Assembly: GCA_013041925.1 (NCBI GenBank) | Contig: JABDRB010000003.1 | Coordinates: 124,001-188,000, forward strand | Length of the DNA: 64,000 nt | Direction of reading: 5' to 3' | Source: Akkermansiaceae bacterium | Lineage (GTDB): Bacteria; Verrucomicrobiota; Verrucomicrobiia; Verrucomicrobiales; Akkermansiaceae | Shown: positions 34,797-43,129 of the stretch, piece after piece | How positions within the stretch are numbered: the first letter of the stretch is position 1 | Layout: each line of letters opens with the position of its first letter | The notes under the pieces: generated by a model | Told to the model about the DNA's origin: nothing | Seen by the model: only the letters and a program-made list of their open reading frames with translations | Databases searched by the model: none | Translations under genes and position numbers: made by a program

Positions 34797-36101
34797 CTAA
34801 CAGTCAAGAACGCTCCGAAGTTGCATCACTCCATAGGAGATCTCCTCATCGGTCAAAACAAACGGAGGCGTAAAGGCCAGCACGTTACCTTCAGGCCCGT
34901 CAGCCAACATAAAAATACCTCTCCGCATCATTTCACCTAGAACCTTACCCGCCACATCTCCCGCCGCGGTGCCATCAGGATGACGAAGTTCCAGACCGAC
35001 CATAAGACCTCGACCACGCACCTGCCCCGTCAATGAGCCACTCAAATCCTGAAGCATGCCTTGGAGCAAAGCTCTGAGAGATGCTCCCTTCATTAAAACG
35101 GATTCCTGAATTTCTTGCTCCGCATGCTTTTTCAAGGAGGCGACGGCCATGGCACACCCTACCGGATTACCAAGGAAAGTGCTGGTATGCAGTGCTTCGC
35201 CCTCTGACTCAGGCCACGCATCCATCACCTCCGCCTTTCCAACACAGGCGGAGATAGGGTAGCCGCCACTCATCGATTTGCCCACGCAGATGAGATCGGG
35301 AACAATACCCTCCCAGTCACACGCAAACATCTTTCCCGTCCGATTCAAACCCGTGAAAATTTCATCAAACACAAGGAGCACCCCGTGCTGGTCACACCAA
35401 GATCTTAACAAAGCAAGAAATCCGTTCGGCGGCACCACCTTGCCGCCGCGCCCTTGGATCGGCTCAACCAGAAGAACTCCGATTTCCCCACCCTCGATAT
35501 CTGCCAACTGACCTTCCAATACACCCAATCCCTCATCGTCGTCAGGAAAATCAAGCAGGACACGCAAGGGTGCCAACTGCCCCTCAAAAGGTTGACGAAA
35601 TTTCTCAAAACCACCACCGAGCAAGGCACCATAGCCCAGACCGTGATAACCATTTTTAAAACTGGCAATACCCACTTTCCCTGTCGCCATGGACGCCGTC
35701 TTCAAGGCCGCCTCGACCGCTTCAAAACCCGAGTTGCTTAAGATCGTCTTCCCCACCCCCTGCCCCCAGCGTTCAAAGGTCATCTCCGAGAGCATCCGAC
35801 AGAGTTCCACCTTCAACGCCGTCGGATGGACATCCCCCATGCCATGGATCAGGTCCATCGATTGTTCACGCATCACACCCGCAGGCCAACCATGTCCCAA
35901 ACCCGCGACCCCAAAAGCGGCGGTAAGGTCAAGGAAACGATTCCCATCGGCATCCCAAACATTCACCCCGTCCGCACGCTGCCAAAATACCGGCCAGTCG
36001 TCCGCCACATAGGTCACATTGCGGCACTCATACCGCTTCAGTTCGGCAGAAAGGGCGCGTGACTTCGGACCGGGTATCGCAGTGATCAACTGAGGAAGCA
36101 T
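34797..36101 (-). CDS. Class III aspartate/GABA-type aminotransferase
   Basis: This 434-residue PLP enzyme of the class III family (acetylornithine, GABA, ornithine aminotransferase group) shows DADGNRFLDLTAAFGVAGLGHG, NSGFEAVEAALKTA for phosphate binding, LLVEPIQGRGG, LVFDEIFTGLNRTGKMFACD and the PLP Lys in ICVGKSMSGGYPISAC. The substrate is not clear. With the class IV enzyme downstream it may form a small amino-acid unit. It is divergent from mscS. Confidence 0.91.
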   Translation of the reverse strand: MLPQLITAIPGPKSRALSAELKRYECRNVTYVADDWPVFWQRADGVNVWDADGNRFLDLTAAFGVAGLGHGWPAGVMREQSMDLIHGMGDVHPTALKVELCRMLSEMTFERWGQGVGKTILSNSGFEAVEAALKTASMATGKVGIASFKNGYHGLGYGALLGGGFEKFRQPFEGQLAPLRVLLDFPDDDEGLGVLEGQLADIEGGEIGVLLVEPIQGRGGKVVPPNGFLALLRSWCDQHGVLLVFDEIFTGLNRTGKMFACDWEGIVPDLICVGKSMSGGYPISACVGKAEVMDAWPESEGEALHTSTFLGNPVGCAMAVASLKKHAEQEIQESVLMKGASLRALLQGMLQDLSGSLTGQVRGRGLMVGLELRHPDGTAAGDVAGKVLGEMMRRGIFMLADGPEGNVLAFTPPFVLTDEEISYGVMQLRSVLDC

Positions 36102-36198
36102 ACGCCGATCCTACCCTCACAGCACGTCCTGTCGAGTCGCAGGTCATATTCCTTTTGAGATTGCCACCCCGACCCGCAACGCCTATCCCACTGCCGCC

Positions 36199-37023
36199 AT
36201 GAACATCAACCTCTCTGAAATCATTCCACAAATCACCACACTCGTCACAACCCACGGACTAAAACTCATATCCGCAATCGCCACACTGTGGATCGGCTGG
36301 AAAATAGTCAACTTCGTCTGCAAAGGCCTGCAACACTGGTTTCACAAAGCCGATTACGATGAAGCCCTCGAAACCTTCATTTACAGCCTAGCCTCGACCG
36401 GACTGAAGGTGGTCCTGATTATTACCTGCGCGGGCATCGCTGGGTTCCCCACCACGTCCTTGGTTGCCGTGCTCGGTGCTGCCGGCCTCGCCGTCGGACT
36501 TGCCCTCTCAGGAACCCTCCAGAATTTTGCGGGCGGTGTGCTTATCCTCATGCTCAAACCTTTTAAAGTGGGAGATTTCATCGAAAGCCAAGGTCACAGC
36601 GGAAAGGTCAAAAGCATTCAAATCTTCAATACCGTTATTCATACCGGCGATAATAAACGCATCATCCTACCGAATGGACCCGTCGCCACCGACTCACTCA
36701 TCAACTACTCGGCCGAGTCCGAGCGCCGCGTCGATTTCCTCTTCGGTATCGGCTATGACGATGACATCGATCATGCCAAATCCGTCCTCCTTAAGCTTAT
36801 TGAAGCCGATCGCCGCATCCACAACGACCCCGCCCCCTTCATCGCCGTCAAAGAACTCGCCGATAACTCCGTCAACCTCGTCGTCCGCGTCTGGGCCAAC
36901 TCCGCCGACTATTGGGGCATCTATTTTGACATGACTGAAAACGTGAAAAAAACATTCGACCAAGAAGGCATCTCGTTCCCCTACCCACAAACAGACGTCC
37001 ATCTGCACAAGGCTGGAGAGTAA
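36199..37023 (+). CDS. mscS: MscS-type small-conductance mechanosensitive channel
   Basis: This 274-residue protein is close in length to E. coli MscS (286). It has three membrane helices (about 18-40, 62-82, 87-113), the pore helix with AVLGAAGLAVGLALSGTLQNFAGGVLILMLKPFKVGDFIE, and the cytoplasmic beta and alpha-beta vestibule domains (VKSIQIFNTVIHTGDNKRIILPNG). It releases solutes on osmotic downshock. It is followed by a clear terminator and is likely a single-gene unit. Confidence 0.95.
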   Translation: MNINLSEIIPQITTLVTTHGLKLISAIATLWIGWKIVNFVCKGLQHWFHKADYDEALETFIYSLASTGLKVVLIITCAGIAGFPTTSLVAVLGAAGLAVGLALSGTLQNFAGGVLILMLKPFKVGDFIESQGHSGKVKSIQIFNTVIHTGDNKRIILPNGPVATDSLINYSAESERRVDFLFGIGYDDDIDHAKSVLLKLIEADRRIHNDPAPFIAVKELADNSVNLVVRVWANSADYWGIYFDMTENVKKTFDQEGISFPYPQTDVHLHKAGE

Positions 37024-37068
37024 TCATCCCCCCCCAACACACCTGCGACCCTCTGGTCTCTCTTTTTC

Positions 37069-37106
37069 AAAACGCCACCAGCTGTCGCGCCGCGTGGCGT
37101 TTTTTC
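37069..37106 (+). terminator. Rho-independent terminator after mscS
   Basis: AAAACGCCAC (37069-37078) pairs with GTGGCGTTTT (37094-37103), followed by further T residues. The loop between is GC-rich. It fits the end of the mscS transcript and separates it from the HAD gene. Confidence 0.8.
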
Positions 37107-37205
37107 TAGAATGATCACAGGCTTTGTGATGCTGCCGTGGGAAAAACTCAATCTTTTAAAGAGTATGTCTTGATCTCGCTACAAATCACCCCGACGATCG
37201 CGCGC

Positions 37206-37862
37206 GTGATTCGCTCCGTTATTTTTGACCTCGATGGCACCCTGATCCACTCACTCCCTGGACTCGCCGCCTCGCTGAACCGCGTTCTCAAAATGACCCA
37301 GCTCCCAACCCACCCCGAGCAAGTAGTCCGCACCTTCATCGGTAACGGTATCCACAAACTCGTCGAGCGCGCCGTGCCCGCTGGCTACGCAACCGAGGAC
37401 ATTCCAGAGCTCGTCTCCGCGATGAGTGCCGACTACGCCGCAACTTGGAAAGAGGGCACAACCCGCTACCCAGGCACCGCCGAAACGCTCAGTATCCTTG
37501 CCGATCAACAGATCCGCACCGCCGTATTTTCCAATAAACCCGACGTTTTTTGCCGACAAATCACCGACCACCTCTTCCCCGACACTTCGTTTTCCATTGT
37601 TCTCGGACAACGCCAAGGGACCCCTACAAAACCTGATCCAGAGGGTGCACACGTTACCGCCAGAGCCCTTGGCGACAAGCCACAGGAAATCGCCTTTGTT
37701 GGCGACTCCACCATCGATCTCTCGACTGCCCGCAACGCCGCAATGATCCCCGTTGCCGCCACTTGGGGATACCACGATCTAGCAGCATTGGAATCGGAAA
37801 ACCCTAGGCACATCATCCACCGCATCGAGGATCTCATCCCGATCATCAATACTTCACTCTAA
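37206..37862 (+). CDS. Phosphoglycolate phosphatase-like HAD hydrolase
   Basis: This 218-residue protein is a HAD phosphatase of the Gph type. Motif I is VIFDLDGTLIHS with the nucleophile Asp, motif II is the Ser in VFSNKPD, the Lys is in TKPDPEGA, and the acidic motif is FVGDSTIDLSTA. The cap is the four-helix type of the Gph group. The start is GTG at 37206, which gives the usual N-terminus; an in-frame GTG at 37137 would add 23 residues. It stands before the POT transporter gene by 13 b. The expected substrate is 2-phosphoglycolate, but other small phosphates are possible. Confidence 0.87.
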   Translation: MIRSVIFDLDGTLIHSLPGLAASLNRVLKMTQLPTHPEQVVRTFIGNGIHKLVERAVPAGYATEDIPELVSAMSADYAATWKEGTTRYPGTAETLSILADQQIRTAVFSNKPDVFCRQITDHLFPDTSFSIVLGQRQGTPTKPDPEGAHVTARALGDKPQEIAFVGDSTIDLSTARNAAMIPVAATWGYHDLAALESENPRHIIHRIEDLIPIINTSL

Positions 37863-37875
37863 GACAATCTACACC

Positions 37876-39705
37876 ATGCACTATCGTACTTCTCCCTCAA
37901 GCACCACGGGCATGCCATCAGGCATCCCACACATTGTAGGCAACGAAACAGCGGAGCGGTTTTCTTTCTATGGAATGAAAGCCGTCCTCGCGGTCTTTAT
38001 GATCAAGTATCTTCACCTGATGAACGATACCCCTGGCACGGCCATGACCACGGCTGAAGCCACAGAAAAAATTCACACCTGGGTGGGCTGGGTCTACCTC
38101 ACCCCATTTTTTGGTGCTCTCTTGGCCGATATTTTCTTGGGGAAATACCGCACCATCATTATACTTTCGTTGGTTTACTGCGTGGGACACGCAGCGCTGG
38201 CCTTCATGGGAACACAAGGAGATGCCCGCTGGTGGATGACGGCTGGGCTGATGCTCATCGCATTAGGATCAGGAGGCATCAAACCCTGTGTTTCCGCGCA
38301 CGTCGGAGATCAATTTGGTCCAGGGAACTCCCACCTCCTCGCCAAGATTTTCAACTGGTTTTACTTCTCGATCAACCTAGGTGCCATGCTCTCGGCCTTA
38401 CTCACCCCATGGCTCATGGAGTGGTACGGGCCGCACCTAGCTTTTGGCGTCCCAGGAGTCCTAATGGCTCTTGCCACACTTGTATTTTGGATGGGTCGAA
38501 ATCGATTTATCCACGTGCCCGCTGGCGGCATGAGGTTCCTTAAAGACTTGGGGAAAAAAGAAACTTGGAAAACGTTGCTGTTCCTCGCTCCCCTTTACTT
38601 GTTCCTCGCCATCTTCTGGTCCTTGTTTGATCAAACCGGAACCACACTTATTTTCCAGGCTCAGGACATGGACCGCAACTTACTAGGAACTCATTGGCTT
38701 CCGTCCCAACTCCAATCATTGAATTCCCTCTTCGTCCTCGCGTTCATCCCCATCTTCACCTACCTCATCTATCCCGCCATTTCGAAGATATGGAAACTTA
38801 CCCCGCTGCGCAAAATTGGCATCGGACTTTTTGTCATGGTCATCGGCTTCTCCGTAGTTGCTGTTACCCAAACACTCATCGACTCAGGACAAACACCAAA
38901 CATCATCTGGCAAGTGGTCGCCTACGCCCTACTCACCTCATCAGAGGTCATGGTCTCGATCGTTGCCCTTGAATTTGCCTACACCCAAGCACCTCGCAAC
39001 ATGAAATCATTGGTGATGTGCTTTTATCTCGGCTCCGTAGCCGTCGGTAATTTCTTCACCGCCGGTATTAACAACCATATCCAAGTGCCCGCCATCACAC
39101 TCGAAGACCGCCAATCTCACGCAGGATTCGATCAACTTGCCGGCACCTCCGATGACATCACCCTCAAAGAGGGTGAAATCCACTCACCCTGCTATCAACA
39201 ACTCAAAGAAAGCGCGGATGCCATCAAACACATTTACCACATCAAGGGAGAACTACCATCGAACCAAAACGGATCACCCGCTATGGCTGCCGTCACTGAC
39301 CCATGGGGCAATCAGCTTCGATACACACGCCTCAACTCACGAACAGCCCGAATATCCTCAGATGGCCCTGATCAACAATACAAAACCCAATGGGATCTCG
39401 GCGTGACCCTCACCCTGCCCGAACCACCCAAAGAAAAAACAGACTCATGGGCCGACACCTTCCGCCCAGATTCGACATGGCTAGAACGCCGCAAACAAAC
39501 ACTCGGACTAGAAACCAGCAAAAACGTATCAGGTGACGATGACCAACCCCGCATCCAAACCAACTACTATGCCGGAGGAGGGAGTCAGATGGAGGGAGCC
39601 AGCTACTTCTGGTTTTTCACGAAACTGATGCTCGCCACGGCCATCATTTTCATCCCCTACGCCATCTATTACAAAAAAGACAAACCGCAGGATGATACGA
39701 AGTGA
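37876..39705 (+). CDS. POT-family proton/peptide symporter with a pseudopilin-like periplasmic insertion
   Basis: This 609-residue protein is a proton-dependent oligopeptide transporter. Family motifs are GNETAERFSFYGMKAVLAVF in helix 1, FGALLADIFLGKYR after helix 2, and FNWFYFSINLGAM. It has the usual membrane helices up to about residue 398, then an unusual soluble stretch of about 170 residues (403-575) before the last helix (577-599). The insertion carries TDPWGNQLRYTR (474-485) and ISSDGPDQQ (493-501), a pair of motifs typical of GspG-type pseudopilin globular domains. By topology it should be periplasmic. Transport of di- and tripeptides is inferred from the family. Part of a run of genes on the plus strand. 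Confidence 0.9.
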   Translation: MHYRTSPSSTTGMPSGIPHIVGNETAERFSFYGMKAVLAVFMIKYLHLMNDTPGTAMTTAEATEKIHTWVGWVYLTPFFGALLADIFLGKYRTIIILSLVYCVGHAALAFMGTQGDARWWMTAGLMLIALGSGGIKPCVSAHVGDQFGPGNSHLLAKIFNWFYFSINLGAMLSALLTPWLMEWYGPHLAFGVPGVLMALATLVFWMGRNRFIHVPAGGMRFLKDLGKKETWKTLLFLAPLYLFLAIFWSLFDQTGTTLIFQAQDMDRNLLGTHWLPSQLQSLNSLFVLAFIPIFTYLIYPAISKIWKLTPLRKIGIGLFVMVIGFSVVAVTQTLIDSGQTPNIIWQVVAYALLTSSEVMVSIVALEFAYTQAPRNMKSLVMCFYLGSVAVGNFFTAGINNHIQVPAITLEDRQSHAGFDQLAGTSDDITLKEGEIHSPCYQQLKESADAIKHIYHIKGELPSNQNGSPAMAAVTDPWGNQLRYTRLNSRTARISSDGPDQQYKTQWDLGVTLTLPEPPKEKTDSWADTFRPDSTWLERRKQTLGLETSKNVSGDDDQPRIQTNYYAGGGSQMEGASYFWFFTKLMLATAIIFIPYAIYYKKDKPQDDTK

Positions 39706-39755
39706 AACCCAGTCGCATAACAACCCGATTTTGACACCATCACGCGTATTCCATC

Positions 39756-40577
39756 ATGCCCGCCACGTTAACCGATTCACACTGCCACCTTGCCTCACAT
39801 AAGTTCTCAACCGAAGAACTTGATGCCGTCATTACTCGCGCTCATGAACATGGCGTCACACGTATGGTCACCCTCGCCACATGTTTGGATGACTGCCCTA
39901 CCAACCTCAAAATCGCCGATAGCCACCCAGAAGTTTTTGCCTGCGTAGGGATCCACCCGTGTGATGTTCACGAAACTCCCGATGACTACCTGAACTCACT
40001 CGAAGCGTTTGCCCTCCACCCACGCTGCGTCGCCATCGGTGAAACTGGACTCGATTACTACCACCCAGCACCCGACGGCTGGACTGATGACGCCTACCGC
40101 AGCCGACAGCGTGATTTCCTCGATCAACACTTCAACCTAGCCGCCTCGCTGGGGAAAAATATCGTGATCCATACTCGAGACCAATCCGGTGATGCCTCCC
40201 TGCAAGACGCTCTCACTCTTTATCGCAAACACGCCCATCAAGTCCGTGCCGTCTTTCACTGTTTCCCTTTCGACATGGAAGCCGCTCAGCCGATCCTCGA
40301 CCTCGGCGGCCTAGTTTCATTTACAGGGATCGCCACGTTTAAAAACGCTCCTGTCGTCATCGATACCGCCAGCCGCTGCCCAGCGGGTTCTTTTATGGTC
40401 GAAACCGATGCCCCCTATCTCGCGCCCGTCCCCCACCGAGGCCAACGCAACGAACCTGCCTTCACTCACTATACAGCTAAAAGCATCGCCCATGCTCGGG
40501 GTGAAAGCCTCGATGACCTTGCCCAACACACCGAGATGACCGCAGAAACGTTTTACCAATTCCCGACAGCCAGTTAA
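39756..40577 (+). CDS. tatD: TatD-family metal-dependent hydrolase
   Basis: This 273-residue TIM-barrel metalloenzyme of the TatD family has 3'-5' exonuclease activity in known members. Metal ligands are TDSHCHL (His-X-His), IGETGLDYY (Glu), VIHTRD (His), FHCF (His) and ETDAPYLAP (Asp). The slightly extended region around 110-120 is a normal variation. It follows the POT transporter gene by 50 b on the same strand. The exact substrate is not known from sequence. Confidence 0.92.
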   Translation: MPATLTDSHCHLASHKFSTEELDAVITRAHEHGVTRMVTLATCLDDCPTNLKIADSHPEVFACVGIHPCDVHETPDDYLNSLEAFALHPRCVAIGETGLDYYHPAPDGWTDDAYRSRQRDFLDQHFNLAASLGKNIVIHTRDQSGDASLQDALTLYRKHAHQVRAVFHCFPFDMEAAQPILDLGGLVSFTGIATFKNAPVVIDTASRCPAGSFMVETDAPYLAPVPHRGQRNEPAFTHYTAKSIAHARGESLDDLAQHTEMTAETFYQFPTAS

Positions 40578-40656
40578 GCAGCGCCCCCCCGTCCATCGAT
40601 GGGGCTAACCCCATGATGCGTGAACGAGCAACATCAAAAAACCAGCACGCAGAACC

Positions 40657-40673
40657 ATCTTTTCAGAAAAGAT
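40657..40673. repeat. Perfect 17-base palindrome upstream of the LysM lipoprotein gene
   Basis: ATCTTTTC and GAAAAGAT flank a single central A, about 83 b before the LysM lipoprotein start. It could be an operator for a dimeric regulator. There is no T-run, so it is not a terminator. Confidence 0.5.
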
Positions 40674-40755
40674 TGAAAGCATTATTAAAAACCTCCGTTT
40701 TACAATAAGCCATTCACGGCTAAATATTCAGCCTTCCCTCAATCAACGACCCACT

Positions 40756-41211
40756 ATGAAAACAACCACAACCATCACACTTGCCTCCGCCTGCCTCGCA
40801 TCGCTCATCTTCAGTTCATGCGCACTGGACCCCGAGTATAAAGCATACAAAAAACAGAAAGCCGCCGAAGCAGCCAACAACCCCTATGGCGTTCCTGCCG
40901 CAGGAACAAGCAACCCCTACGGCGTCCCTCAAGCGGGTGGCGAAACAGGATCCTACACCCCTTCCTCCGGTGCCGCCCCTTACCAACCGCTTCCTGGCGT
41001 AATCCAGCCAAACGCGCCAGCTTCTCCTGAAATCAACGCAACTCCAAGCACTCCCGCATTAGGCGGCACCAGCCACACCGTGGTATCAGGTGACAGCCTG
41101 TGGGGACTCGCCCGTAAATACAACACCACCATCGAAGCCATCCAAGCGGCAAACGGACTAACAAACACGAACATCCGCACTGGACAGTCACTGGCTATCC
41201 CGGGCCGCTAA
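40756..41211 (+). CDS. LysM-domain lipoprotein
   Basis: This 151-residue lipoprotein begins with a signal peptide ending in the lipobox FSSC (Cys at about 22). A low-complexity linker follows, with a doubled NPYGVP motif (residues about 42-47 and 53-58) and Pro/Gly/Ser-rich sequence. A C-terminal LysM domain (about 106-149, HTVVSGDSLWGLARKYNTTIEAIQAANGL) binds peptidoglycan. It probably anchors to the cell wall from the outer or inner membrane. It has its own strong terminator, so it is a single-gene unit. Confidence 0.92.
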   Translation: MKTTTTITLASACLASLIFSSCALDPEYKAYKKQKAAEAANNPYGVPAAGTSNPYGVPQAGGETGSYTPSSGAAPYQPLPGVIQPNAPASPEINATPSTPALGGTSHTVVSGDSLWGLARKYNTTIEAIQAANGLTNTNIRTGQSLAIPGR

Positions 41212-41242
41212 ACCCCAAATTACTTAGACAAACGAACCCTAG

Positions 41243-41273
41243 CGGGCGGGCTCCAGAGCCCGCCCGATTTTTT
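41243..41273 (+). terminator. Strong rho-independent terminator after the LysM gene
   Basis: An 11-base perfect stem, CGGGCGGGCTC (41243-41253) with GAGCCCGCCCG (41256-41266), has a 2-base loop and is followed by ATTTTTT. It lies 32 b after the LysM stop on the same strand. Confidence 0.92.
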
Positions 41274-41311
41274 GCCTTGGTCTTTGATGCTTACCACCCG
41301 AATCTGTTTCC

Positions 41312-42289
41312 ATGAAACACATCCTCCTCTCACTCCTTCTCACCGCTCTCATAAGCACCCCACTCTCGGCCGATGAAATACAATCATCACCTCTCAAAGA
41401 AGCCGCCATGGAGAAAATATTCTCTAGTATGAATGAGAAAGAATTCCCAGCAGCACTCAAAGATGCACAAGCAGCCGGGATTCACCAACAAGTCCTACTC
41501 GAAGCTCAATTCCTGCACCTTGTCGACCACCGAAACGAAGCCGCCCTCGCAGCTCTCGCCCCCAAACTCCTCAATCAATCGGACAAGTTCGACCCCGACA
41601 TATCCGAAGTCTTCTCCGTCAAAGAAGACTGGCTCGCCATCATCCATTACACTCAGGCACTCGCCGCACTTCAAAAAGGTGATAAAGCCGCCTTCAAGAT
41701 GCACATCACCGAAGCTTTTTGGCTGAGCCCACGTCAAGCTCAGGCATTCGCCCCACACATCGACCGACTGCGCCAGAACGAAGCCATGGCATTCATCACT
41801 CTAAACCCAGAACGCACTCTGCATGCACAGGATGGATCAAAACCCACCACACTTGGCCAACTCATGAAGGGGAAAAAAGCGACCGTCATCCACTTCTGGT
41901 CACCCATGAGTCAGGAATTTCAACTCAATCTTGCCGACTTCACCCTAACAACCCAATCATGCAAAGATCAAAACATCGGCTTCATTTCCGTCCTCGTTGG
42001 CCAATACCCAGGCATCCTCGATGACGCTGAAGCCCTACGCAAAGATGACGCCCGCCAAGCACGATGCACATGGATCACCGATACCAACACCAAGTCCTTA
42101 GCCAATTTACTCCGGATTACAGACATCCCCACCATGGTCATTGTCTCACCCGCAGGCAACATACTTTATAATGGTCACCCCGCAGATGAAACCTTTTGGA
42201 AAACCATTCAAAAAATCGCACCCAACTTTAAACAACCTAACAAAAATCGGAAAACAACCACCCCAAACAAACCAACGATCAACAAATAG
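41312..42289 (+). CDS. Exported thioredoxin-fold protein lacking the redox cysteines
   Basis: This 325-residue protein has a signal peptide (ILLSLLLTALISTPLSA), an N-terminal helical region of about 150 residues, and a C-terminal thioredoxin/TlpA-like domain (LGQLMKGKKATVIHFWSPMSQEFQ, then IGFISVLVGQYP, DIPTMVIVSPAGNILYNG). The active-site position that normally reads WCxxC reads WSPMSQ, so both catalytic Cys are missing. The cis-Pro loop DIPT is present. It cannot be a disulfide oxidoreductase and may be a scaffold or binding protein. The C-terminus is Lys- and Thr-rich. It lies 38 b after the terminator of the LysM gene. Confidence 0.8.
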   Translation: MKHILLSLLLTALISTPLSADEIQSSPLKEAAMEKIFSSMNEKEFPAALKDAQAAGIHQQVLLEAQFLHLVDHRNEAALAALAPKLLNQSDKFDPDISEVFSVKEDWLAIIHYTQALAALQKGDKAAFKMHITEAFWLSPRQAQAFAPHIDRLRQNEAMAFITLNPERTLHAQDGSKPTTLGQLMKGKKATVIHFWSPMSQEFQLNLADFTLTTQSCKDQNIGFISVLVGQYPGILDDAEALRKDDARQARCTWITDTNTKSLANLLRITDIPTMVIVSPAGNILYNGHPADETFWKTIQKIAPNFKQPNKNRKTTTPNKPTINK

Positions 42290-42488
42290 TTTTGAAAAGT
42301 TAAATTCATTCCTTGACCAACTATACCTGTTAGTGCATTCTGTCATTTAACTAGAAATAGTTTGTATGATATATCGCCTGACATCTGTTAATCGAATTGA
42401 AACAAACAACTCTAATTACAAAAAATCCACAAGCTAAAGACAAACCCATCCAAGCACCTAAAACACAAGAACCTAACTAATACACATT

Positions 42489-43046
42489 ATGGCCACCAAA
42501 AAAAAGACCGCAAAAAAGAAAGCCGCTCCACGCAAGGCAAAAAAAGCCGCAGCTAAGCGCGCTCCTAAAAAGACCGTCAAAAAAGTGACCAAAAAGGTCG
42601 CCAAGAAAAAAGCCCCAAAAAAGCCTGCGCCTAAAAAATCGGCGAAGAAGGTAACCAAGAAAAAGGTAACCAAAAAGGCCAAGAAGGTAGCTAAGAAAAA
42701 GGTCGCCAAAAAGGCCAAGAAGGTAGCCAAGAAAAAGGTCGCTAAAAAAGCCAAGAAGGTCGCCAAGAAAAAGGTCGCTAAAAAAGCTAAGAAGGTAGCC
42801 AAGAAAAAGGTCGCTAAAAAGGCCAAGAAGGTAGCCAAGAAGAAGGTCGCTAAAAAGGCCAAGAAGGTCGCCAAGAAGAAGGTCGCTAAAAAGGCCAAGA
42901 AGGTCGCCAAGAAAAAGGTCGCTAAAAAAGCCAAGAAGGTCGCCAAGAAGAAGGTCGCTAAAAAAGCCAAGAAGGTAGCCAAGAAAAAGGTCGCTAAAAA
43001 GGCCAAGAAGGTGGCTAAGAAGAAAACCGCCAAAAAGCGCAAGTAA
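42489..43046 (+). CDS. Lysine-rich histone H1/Hc2-like DNA-binding protein
   Basis: This 185-residue protein is almost only Lys, Ala, Val, Thr and Pro and has no globular domain. It resembles the lysine-rich tail of histone H1 and the chlamydial Hc2 protein, which compact DNA. Residues 1-61 are irregular, with MATKKKTAKKKAAPRKAKK and APKKPAPKK. Residues 62-181 are ten identical copies of the 12-mer KKAKKVAKKKVA (the last has T for V), and the end is KKRK. It is preceded by a 199-b A/T-rich region with no gene and followed by a terminator. The role as a nucleoid protein is inferred. The number of repeats probably varies between strains. Confidence 0.9.
   Translation: MATKKKTAKKKAAPRKAKKAAAKRAPKKTVKKVTKKVAKKKAPKKPAPKKSAKKVTKKKVTKKAKKVAKKKVAKKAKKVAKKKVAKKAKKVAKKKVAKKAKKVAKKKVAKKAKKVAKKKVAKKAKKVAKKKVAKKAKKVAKKKVAKKAKKVAKKKVAKKAKKVAKKKVAKKAKKVAKKKTAKKRK
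42672..43031 (+). repeat. Ten tandem 36-base coding repeats in the histone-like gene
   Basis: Each 36-b unit encodes the same 12 residues. The copies differ at several third positions, for example GTA/GTC and GCC/GCT, so the DNA copies are not identical while the protein copies are. Confidence 0.9.
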
Positions 43047-43071
43047 TCTCGACTGATCCAGCCTTCATCAA

Positions 43072-43103
43072 GGGACGACCTCACCGCAGGTCGTTCCTTT
43101 TTT
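43072..43103 (+). terminator. Rho-independent terminator after the histone-like gene
   Basis: GGGACGACCT (43072-43081) pairs with AGGTCGTTCC (43088-43097), with one G-U pair, and is followed by six T. It ends the histone-like transcript, 25 b after the stop. Confidence 0.85.
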
Positions 43104-43129
43104 CTTTCAAGCAACCCCGACTTATCGGG

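Noticed and set aside
40594-40618. Hairpin (CATCGATGGGG-CTAA-CCCCATGATG) after tatD as a terminator
   Set aside because: The stem is imperfect and no T-run follows on either strand at the right place.
42473-43114. A 213-codon open frame on the minus strand across the histone-like gene, encoding a repeated hydrophobic Phe-Leu-Ala-Thr pattern
   Set aside because: It is the antisense of the Lys-rich repeats (AAG/AAA read as CTT/TTT) and has no independent start signal. The plus-strand gene has a family match and its own terminator.
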